64,000 nt of DNA from Xanthobacteraceae bacterium (GTDB lineage: Bacteria > Pseudomonadota > Alphaproteobacteria > Rhizobiales > Xanthobacteraceae). The translations under genes and the position numbers were made by a program. Position 1 is the stretch's first letter; each line of letters opens with the position of its first letter. This document shows positions 58,782 through 64,000 of the stretch, piece after piece. The DNA lies in NCBI GenBank assembly GCA_029266425.1, contig JAQSWY010000007.1, positions 62,001 through 126,000 of the forward strand, read 5' to 3'. The notes below the pieces were generated by a model. That model saw nothing but the letters and a program-made list of their open reading frames with translations. It was not told the DNA's origin and did no database searches.

Positions 58782-59573
58782 ATGTTGCGCCTAGGTTTCG
58801 TGGGCACGGGTACGCTCGCGAGTGCGGTGATCGACGGCCTTCAGGAAACCCATGGCGATCGCTGCCGGATTCTGGTGTCGCCGCGTTCAGAGGAAACCTC
58901 GCGGGCGCTCGCCGCGCGTTACCCGAATGTCGAGCGCGCCGAGAGCAACGCGGCGGTGGTCGAGGGCAGCGACGTGGTGTTCCTCGGCGTGCGGCCCAAC
59001 CAGCTTGACGAAGGCGCAGCCGACCTTCCCTTCCGGGCCGACCAGACGGTCGTCAGCTTCCTCGCCGGCGTGCCGCATGCGCTGGTGAGCGAAAAGGTTC
59101 GCCCGGCGACCCGGGTGGTACGTGTCAATCCGCTGCCGCCGATCCGCCTGCGCAAGGGCCCGGTAGTGATCTACCCGGCCAATCCGATCGTGGAGGATCT
59201 GTTCGGCGGGCTCGGCGACCTCATCGTCGCGGATAAGGAGAGCGATCTCACGGCGATCGCCAATGGCAGCGCGATGATGTCCTCGCACTACGCGCTGCAG
59301 AACCGCATCATCGAATGGCTGGTGTCGCGTGACATGGCGCGCCGAACCGCGACGCTCTATGTGCGCTCGATGTTCGACGGCCTCGCCGCAGTCGGCCTCG
59401 ACGCCTTCGCCAAGGGCGAGGCAGTCGATCCCGCCCATCACGAGACCAAGGGCGGGCTGAACGAGCGCGGACGGCGCCATCTCGGCGAGACCGGCTGGTT
59501 CGACGAGATCGGGCGCGCCCTCGATATCATCGAGGCGCATTCGCCGAGCGCGAGTCCGAAGGATCGGCCTTGA
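58782..59573 (+). CDS. Pyrroline-5-carboxylate reductase-like protein
   Basis: The 263-residue protein has an N-terminal dinucleotide fold (LRLGFVGTGTLASAVIDGLQ), DVVFLGVRPNQLDEGA and a conserved VNPLPPIRLRKGPVVIYP. It ends with a ProC-type dimerisation domain (LYVRSMFDGLAAVGLDAFAK, HHETKGGLNERGRRHLGETG). ProC reduces a cyclic imine to proline with NAD(P)H. In this catabolic island it may instead act on an imine from the imported compound, because biosynthetic proC genes usually sit elsewhere. It follows the LysR gene after 51 bases with AGGAG as ribosome site. Confidence 0.82.
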   Translation: MLRLGFVGTGTLASAVIDGLQETHGDRCRILVSPRSEETSRALAARYPNVERAESNAAVVEGSDVVFLGVRPNQLDEGAADLPFRADQTVVSFLAGVPHALVSEKVRPATRVVRVNPLPPIRLRKGPVVIYPANPIVEDLFGGLGDLIVADKESDLTAIANGSAMMSSHYALQNRIIEWLVSRDMARRTATLYVRSMFDGLAAVGLDAFAKGEAVDPAHHETKGGLNERGRRHLGETGWFDEIGRALDIIEAHSPSASPKDRP

Positions 59574-59592
59574 TCGAACGCTCTCCTCACAA

Positions 59593-59680
59593 ACGTCATC
59601 CCCGGCCTTGTGCCGGGGATCTCGATTACTGACCGCGAATCAGAGGCCGAGATGGCCGGGACAAGCCCGGCCATGACGAG
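59593..59680. repeat. Double palindromic repeat between convergent genes
   Basis: A first hairpin (GTCATCCCCGGC...GCCGGGGAT) and a second (GGCCGGG-ACAAG-CCCGGCC) followed by ATGACG are arranged head to head over about 90 bases. It lies between the convergent ProC-like and AcoR genes and belongs to the same family as the other GTCATCCCCGG repeats. A bidirectional terminator role is plausible. Confidence 0.65.
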
Positions 59681-59727
59681 CGGAAACGGACCACACTTCC
59701 TGCCATCGGTGCATTCTAAGCGAGACA

Positions 59728-61635
59728 CTATGGACCAGACCTGACGGCGTTTGGGGATTGCTCCACCCCCTCCTCCGCGAGCCGTCGATAGATCGTGCTG
59801 CGATGTACCCGCAGCCTCCGGGCGGCACGCGAGACATTGCCCTGGCACTCATCCAATGCGGCGCGGATCGCAGCATTGGTGATGGAATCGAGATCCTTCG
59901 TCGGCGTCGCCGCGTCAGTGCCAAGGGCGACGTCAGCGCTCGGGGCCGCATCGCGCAACTCGGGCGGCAAAGCGTCGCGGCCGATGGGCCGGCCGGGTTC
60001 GGCCAGCGCGGCGAGTGCCCTCAGGGTGCCGGTGAGCTGGCGGAAATTTCCCGGCCAATCATAGAAGGCCAGTTGCGCCTCGCACTCCGGCGTCAGCGTC
60101 ACCCCGAGTTCCTCCGCCTTGAGCCGGCGCCACAGGCCGCGGACCAGGGCCGCCCGATCCGGCAATCGGCGTAGCGGCGGCAGCTCGACCGTGTATTGCG
60201 CGATTCGGAAATAGAGATCCTCGCGGAACTTCCCCTCCGTGACCGACCGGCGCAGGTCGCGATGGGTGGCGCAGATCACCGCGAAATCCACCGGAACCGC
60301 ACGGCCGCCCCCGAGCGGCGCGACGGTGCGGTCCTGCAGGACCCGCAAGAGCCGCGATTGCAGCAGCAGCGGCATGTCGCCGATCTCGTCGAGGAACAGC
60401 ACCCCGCCTTCGGCCTCGCGCAGCAGCCCCTTGGCGCCGCGACGGCGCGCCCCGGTGAAGGCGCCCTCCTCATAGCCGAACAGCTCGGCCTCGATCAGTC
60501 CTTCGGGAAGCGCGGCGCAGTTCACCGCGACGAAGGGCGCTGACCCACGGGCGCTCGCCGCGTGGGACGCACGGGCGAAGATCTCCTTGCCGGTGCCGGT
60601 CTCCCCCTGCAGCAGCACCGGGATCTCGGCATCGACAAGGCGGACGGCGCGGGCAAGCGCCGTCTTCGTCGTCGCGTCGAAGATCGGCTCGGACGCCGCT
60701 GGCGGCTGGTGCCCGGAATGCGGGCGGGCCACGGCGAGTCGGGCAGGCCGAGACTGGGCGGGCCGGCGCTCGCCGTGCAGCAGCGCCCCGTCCCGTGCCC
60801 GCAGATAGCCGGAGCTCGCCTGCCGGGCGAAGGTGGTCTCGAACAGGTCCTCGAAGCTGCGCTCGCCGAGCGCTCGCCAGTCGAGCCCGAGCTGGTCGAG
60901 GCCATGGCGGTTGGCCGCGACCAGGCGATGATCGGCGAAGACCAGCAGGCCCTCGCGCGCGGTGCCCAGCAGCGCCGGGTCGCGATGGATCCGCACCACC
61001 TCATGGTCCTCGAAGCCGTGCTCGAACAGCCGGTGCTCGATCTGGTCGGCGGCGAGGCGGACGAGGCCAAGGGCGTGGCGGTGATCGCCGGCGGCATGGC
61101 CGGACAAATCGAGCGCCCCGACCAGCGCGCCGCGCGGATCGAGGATCGGCATCGCGGCGCAGCTCAGTATCCGGTGCATCTCGAAGAAATGCTCGGCGCC
61201 GTGGACCGCGATCGGCCGGCGCTCGACCAGAGCGGTGCCGATGGCGTTGGTGCCGGTCGCCGCCTCGCTCCAGTGCACGCCGGGCCTGAGCGCCACGCGC
61301 GCGGCGTGCTCGGCGAAATCGACACTGCCGACGGTGTCGATCACCAGCCCGTCGGCGTCGGTCAGGATGACGATGCTCTCGGTCGCCTGGGCATCGGCAT
61401 GGAGCGCCTCGATCTCCGGCCGGCAGATCCGCCGCAGCGCCTCGCAGCGCTCCCGCAGTTCGCGCATCTCCGGCGCCGTCATCGGCTCGATCCGCGGCCG
61501 GGCCTGCATCTCCAGCCCCAGCGTGGCGCAGCGCTCCCACGACCGCAGGATCGGCGGAGGAACGAGGTCGCCCGAGGGCACGCCGCCCTCGATGAAATGC
61601 CGCCGCGCGGCCTGGACCGTCTGCGCTGTCGCCAT
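59728..61635 (-). CDS. acoR: AcoR-type sigma-54-dependent transcriptional activator
   Basis: The 635-residue enhancer-binding protein has an N-terminal AcoR-type region and GAF-like sensor (about 80-200). The AAA+ domain has Walker A GETGTGKE (near 344-350), the sigma-54-contacting EEGAFTGA loop (near 391-396) and Walker [13 protein letters not shown]. It ends in a Fis-type helix-turn-helix ([21 protein letters not shown]). The family responds to acetoin, aldehydes, ketones or alcohols. It is divergent from an acetaldehyde dehydrogenase with a visible -24/-12 promoter. ATG 61635 follows CGGGAGAAGCCC. Confidence 0.92.
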   Translation of the reverse strand: MATAQTVQAARRHFIEGGVPSGDLVPPPILRSWERCATLGLEMQARPRIEPMTAPEMRELRERCEALRRICRPEIEALHADAQATESIVILTDADGLVIDTVGSVDFAEHAARVALRPGVHWSEAATGTNAIGTALVERRPIAVHGAEHFFEMHRILSCAAMPILDPRGALVGALDLSGHAAGDHRHALGLVRLAADQIEHRLFEHGFEDHEVVRIHRDPALLGTAREGLLVFADHRLVAANRHGLDQLGLDWRALGERSFEDLFETTFARQASSGYLRARDGALLHGERRPAQSRPARLAVARPHSGHQPPAASEPIFDATTKTALARAVRLVDAEIPVLLQGETGTGKEIFARASHAASARGSAPFVAVNCAALPEGLIEAELFGYEEGAFTGARRRGAKGLLREAEGGVLFLDEIGDMPLLLQSRLLRVLQDRTVAPLGGGRAVPVDFAVICATHRDLRRSVTEGKFREDLYFRIAQYTVELPPLRRLPDRAALVRGLWRRLKAEELGVTLTPECEAQLAFYDWPGNFRQLTGTLRALAALAEPGRPIGRDALPPELRDAAPSADVALGTDAATPTKDLDSITNAAIRAALDECQGNVSRAARRLRVHRSTIYRRLAEEGVEQSPNAVRSGP

Positions 61636-61649
61636 GGGCTTCTCCCGGA

Positions 61650-61668
61650 GTGTCGCATTCTGCGACAC
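61650..61668. promoter_or_regulatory. Probable upstream activator site for the AcoR-type regulator
   Basis: GTGTCGCA-TTC-TGCGACAC is a perfect 8-bp inverted repeat, 14 bases upstream of the activator's start codon and about 140 bases upstream of the sigma-54 promoter. A further half-site (CTGTCG) follows. Position and symmetry fit a Fis-family enhancer-binding protein site; binding by this AcoR homologue is inferred. Confidence 0.6.
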
Positions 61669-61805
61669 CTGTCGTTCTTGGTGTTGCCCCATCATACACG
61701 CTGGCGGCCCGGGCCCCGAGGCGCTCTGGCCACCGCAATCGGCGCCTCTTGCGATCAGCCCGTCATTTCAGAGGCTTAGATATAGCGCGACCATGCCTCC
61801 GGGGC

Positions 61806-61821
61806 TGGTACGGGCGGTGCA
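61806..61821 (+). promoter_or_regulatory. Sigma-54 (-24/-12) promoter of the aldehyde dehydrogenase gene
   Basis: TGGTACG-GGCG-GTGCA matches the TGGCACG-N4-TTGCA consensus with two mismatches. The invariant GG and GC are separated by exactly 10 bases. It lies 35 bases upstream of the start codon, beside a gene for a sigma-54 activator. Confidence 0.75.
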
Positions 61822-61855
61822 AGGAAGGGGCATCCATAACAAAAGGAGGAGCCCC

Positions 61856-63376
61856 ATGAACGAGATCACCCCGCTGGCGCGTCTGACGCACTCACCGTTC
61901 CAGAGCCGCTATGCCAATTTCATCGGCGGCCGCTGGGTCGAGCCTCTCGAGGGCCGGTACTTCGACAATACCTCGCCGATCCACGGACGCTCGATCTGCG
62001 AGATCCCGCGATCGAGCGCCGCCGACATCGACCGTGCGCTCGATGCCGCCCATGCCGCCAAGGACGCCTGGGGCCGCACCTCGGTCGCCGAGCGGGCGCG
62101 CATCCTCAACGCCATCGCCGACCGGATGGAAGCCAATCTCGACACGCTGGCGCTGGCGGAGACCTGGGACAACGGCAAGCCGATCCGGGAGACGCGGGCC
62201 GCTGACATTCCCCTCGCCATCGACCATTTTCGCTACTTCGCCGGCTGCATCCGAGGGCAGGAAGGCACGATCGGCGAGATCGATGCCGACACCGTCGCCT
62301 ATCATTTCCACGAGCCGCTCGGCGTGGTCGGCCAGATCATTCCGTGGAACTTCCCGATCCTGATGGCGACGTGGAAGCTCGCTCCGGCGCTCGCCGCCGG
62401 CAATTGCGTCGTGCTGAAGCCGGCGGAGCAGACCCCGGCCTCCATCCTGGTCTGGGCGGAACTGATCGGCGACCTCTTGCCGCCCGGCGTGCTGAACATC
62501 GTCAACGGCTTCGGCCTCGAGGCCGGCAAGCCGCTGGCGTCGAGTTCGCGTATCGCCAAGATCGCCTTCACCGGCGAGACCACGACCGGCCGGCTGATCA
62601 TGCAGTACGCCAGCCAGAACCTGATCCCGGTGACGCTGGAACTCGGCGGCAAGTCGCCGAACATCTTCTTCGCCGATGTCTGCGCCGAGGATGACGATTT
62701 CCTCGACAAGGCGGTCGAAGGCTTCGTCATGTTCGCGCTGAACCAGGGCGAGGTCTGCACCTGCCCGAGCCGGGCGCTGATCCAGGAATCGATCTATGAC
62801 CGGTTCATGGAGAAGGCGCTGGCCCGCGTCGCCGCGATCCGCCAGGGCAGTCCGCTCGACCCCGCGACGATGATCGGCGCCCAGGCGTCGAGCGAGCAGC
62901 TCGAGAAGATCCTCAGCTACATCGATATCGGCCGGCAGGAAGGCGCCGAGGTTCTGGCCGGCGGCGGACGCAATGTCCTGCCGGGCGAACTGGCCGATGG
63001 GTATTATGTGCAGCCGACGGTATTCCGCGGCCACAACCGCATGCGCATCTTCCAGGAAGAAATCTTCGGCCCGGTGGTCTCGGTCACCACCTTCAAGACC
63101 GACGAGGAGGCCCTCTCGATCGCCAACGATACCTTGTATGGCCTCGGCGCCGGGGTGTGGACCCGCGACGGCGGCCGCGCCTACCGGTTCGGCCGGGCGA
63201 TCCAGGCCGGCCGGGTGTGGACCAATTGCTATCATGCCTATCCGGCCCATGCCGCCTTCGGCGGCTACAAGCAGTCCGGAATCGGACGCGAGACCCATCG
63301 GATGATGCTCGACCACTATCAGCAGACCAAGAACCTGCTGGTGAGCTACAGCCCGAAGGCGCTCGGCTTCTTCTGA
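61856..63376 (+). CDS. NAD-dependent acetaldehyde dehydrogenase (ExaC/AcoD type)
   Basis: The 506-residue aldehyde dehydrogenase shows the ExaC/AcoD-type sequence [20 protein letters not shown]-like (here [20 protein letters not shown], first Cys catalytic). Other blocks are [45 protein letters not shown] with the catalytic Glu, and [11 protein letters not shown]. It oxidises acetaldehyde or other short aldehydes to acids. AAAAGGAGGAGCCCC before the ATG is a very strong ribosome site; the track ORF runs far upstream in error. It is not the ketoglutarate-semialdehyde type needed by the arabinose pathway. Confidence 0.93.
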   Translation: MNEITPLARLTHSPFQSRYANFIGGRWVEPLEGRYFDNTSPIHGRSICEIPRSSAADIDRALDAAHAAKDAWGRTSVAERARILNAIADRMEANLDTLALAETWDNGKPIRETRAADIPLAIDHFRYFAGCIRGQEGTIGEIDADTVAYHFHEPLGVVGQIIPWNFPILMATWKLAPALAAGNCVVLKPAEQTPASILVWAELIGDLLPPGVLNIVNGFGLEAGKPLASSSRIAKIAFTGETTTGRLIMQYASQNLIPVTLELGGKSPNIFFADVCAEDDDFLDKAVEGFVMFALNQGEVCTCPSRALIQESIYDRFMEKALARVAAIRQGSPLDPATMIGAQASSEQLEKILSYIDIGRQEGAEVLAGGGRNVLPGELADGYYVQPTVFRGHNRMRIFQEEIFGPVVSVTTFKTDEEALSIANDTLYGLGAGVWTRDGGRAYRFGRAIQAGRVWTNCYHAYPAHAAFGGYKQSGIGRETHRMMLDHYQQTKNLLVSYSPKALGFF

Positions 63377-63380
63377 GTCT

Positions 63381-63417
63381 GCTCGAGGCGCCCCGGGATC
63401 CCCGGGGCGCCTCGAGC
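63381..63417. terminator. Strong hairpin after the aldehyde dehydrogenase gene
   Basis: GCTCGAGGCGCCCCGGG and its exact reverse complement form a 17-bp perfect stem with a 3-base loop, starting 4 bases after the stop codon. No U-run follows, so termination may be incomplete and allow read-through to the DUF779 gene. Confidence 0.7.
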
Positions 63418-63424
63418 ACGATCT

Positions 63425-63518
63425 GCAAAAGTTGGAAGACTTTTGCGACGAGATCATGCTGCACGTATTGAAGTTTGAGCACTATCGCTCGGATGATTCC
63501 ATCCGAGCGATAGTGCTC
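63425..63518. repeat. Two further inverted repeats upstream of the DUF779 gene
   Basis: CAAAAGT-TGGAAG-ACTTTTG (about 63426-63445) sits in a GCAAAAGT...GCGACGAGATCATGC sequence that looks like a dispersed Hyphomicrobiales intergenic repeat. It is followed by GAGCACTATCGCTCGGATG and its perfect 19-bp reverse complement (63477-63518) with loop ATTC. The second stem ends 16 bases before the start codon at 63535. Confidence 0.65.
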
Positions 63519-63534
63519 GCACCGGAGAGCACCG

Positions 63535-63909
63535 ATGTCCGACCACGAGGTGATCCGCGTCGTCGCGACGGCGGCGGCGCTCGAGCTGATCGAGCGTCTG
63601 CGCGCTTTGCACGGCCCGATCCTGTTCCATCAATCCGGCGGCTGCTGCGACGGCTCCTCGCCCATGTGCTACCCCGCCGGCGAGTTCCTGATCGGCGACG
63701 CCGACGTGCGACTCGGCGAGATCGGGGCAGCGCCTTTCTACATCAGCCGGCCGCAGTACGAATATTGGCGCCACACCCAGCTCATCATCGACGTGGTGCC
63801 GGGACGCGGGGGCATGTTCTCGCTGGAGAACGGCCACGATCTGCGCTTCCTCACGCGCTCGCGGCTGTTCACCGACGAGGAACAGGCCCGGCTCGACGGC
63901 GTATCCTGA
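63535..63909 (+). CDS. DUF779 protein, partner of acetaldehyde dehydrogenase
   Basis: The 124-residue protein has the DUF779 core: ILFHQSGGCCDGSSPMCYPA (conserved cysteines), FLIGDADVRLGEIG, PFYISRPQYEYWRHTQLIID and GGMFSLENGHDLRFLTRSRL. It is regularly encoded next to ExaC/AcoD-type aldehyde dehydrogenases; its biochemical role is not established. GGAGAGCACCG precedes the ATG. Three inverted repeats separate it from the dehydrogenase, so its dose may be set at the RNA level. Confidence 0.9.
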   Translation: MSDHEVIRVVATAAALELIERLRALHGPILFHQSGGCCDGSSPMCYPAGEFLIGDADVRLGEIGAAPFYISRPQYEYWRHTQLIIDVVPGRGGMFSLENGHDLRFLTRSRLFTDEEQARLDGVS

Positions 63910-63928
63910 CCGGGAGCGCGGGGCAGCG

Positions 63929-64000
63929 CTATGGCGTCGCCTGCACCAGGGTGCCGGAAATCAGGATCGGCCCGGTCGGCAGGCCGGATGGCGAACCGCC
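63929..64000 (-). CDS. Partial CDS, C-terminal 23 residues only
   Basis: On the minus strand the window edge opens into a frame ending ...SGLPTGPILISGTLVQATP and a TAG stop at 63931-63929. Codon use is GC-rich at third positions like the neighbours, and the frame converges on the DUF779 gene. The fragment is too short to assign to a family. Confidence 0.4.
   Translation of the reverse strand, partial: GGSPSGLPTGPILISGTLVQATP

Noticed and set aside
61235-63376. 713-codon ORF extending the aldehyde dehydrogenase upstream
   Set aside because: It would cross the sigma-54 promoter and the activator's N-terminus; AAAAGGAGG before ATG 61856 marks the real start.
61892-63457. 521-codon minus-strand ORF opposite the aldehyde dehydrogenase
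   Set aside because: Antisense shadow; the plus strand has intact catalytic residues and a strong start.

Overview
The window is a high-GC, gene-dense chromosomal segment from an alphaproteobacterium, most likely a member of the Hyphomicrobiales. The Xanthobacteraceae/Ancylobacter/Starkeya type of gene content fits best, but I cannot settle the genus from sequence reading alone. Support comes from ATGA-overlapping operons, a ChvE-GguA-GguB sugar transporter, an Azospirillum-type L-arabinose/D-galactose oxidative pathway, an aa3-type cox operon, and short palindromic intergenic repeats (GTCATCCCCGG type). I see no tRNA, rRNA, CRISPR array, transposase or phage gene.

Layout. (1) 1-11.1 kb: the 5' part of a Tat-exported binding protein, a Tat-exported acetamidase/formamidase, and, divergent from it, an unusual single-ORF fusion of an AraC-type regulator to a second acetamidase/formamidase. 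A MetQ-MetN-MetI-MetQ importer block and an NtaA/DszA/DmoA-type flavin monooxygenase follow. A shared TAGTCTA-type motif in the promoter regions suggests one regulon, perhaps for scavenging sulfur or nitrogen from organic compounds. (2) 11.1-17.1 kb: ogt and a cytochrome c oxidase operon (subunits II, I, two III-like proteins and IV), preceded by a DUF2189 membrane protein. (3) 17.4-22.8 kb: a GbpR-like LysR regulator, divergent from a four-gene L-rhamnonate (or L-fuconate) operon using the non-phosphorylating diketo-hydrolase route. (4) 22.9-41.4 kb: about 18.5 kb of co-oriented genes for arabinose and galactose in pyranose and furanose forms. It has a YtfQRT-YjfF importer, a GntR regulator, the L-arabinose oxidative pathway, the De Ley-Doudoroff galactose pathway and a ChvE-GguAB importer. 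(5) 41.7-46.5 kb: the prkA-yeaH-spoVR stress operon. (6) 47.1-59.6 kb: a catabolic island with two divergent paralogous luciferase-like flavin monooxygenases, a flavin reductase, two SDRs, a VOC protein, a complete Liv-type ABC importer, a LysR regulator and a ProC-like reductase; its substrate is unknown. (7) 59.7-64 kb: an AcoR-type sigma-54 activator, a sigma-54 promoter, an acetaldehyde dehydrogenase and its DUF779 partner, then the last codons of a gene that runs off the window.

The genes form a set of nutrient-scavenging modules, each an importer plus oxidative enzymes plus a local regulator. The two best candidates for something undescribed are the AraC-formamidase fusion (2746-5154) and the paired-luciferase/Liv island (47135-59573).
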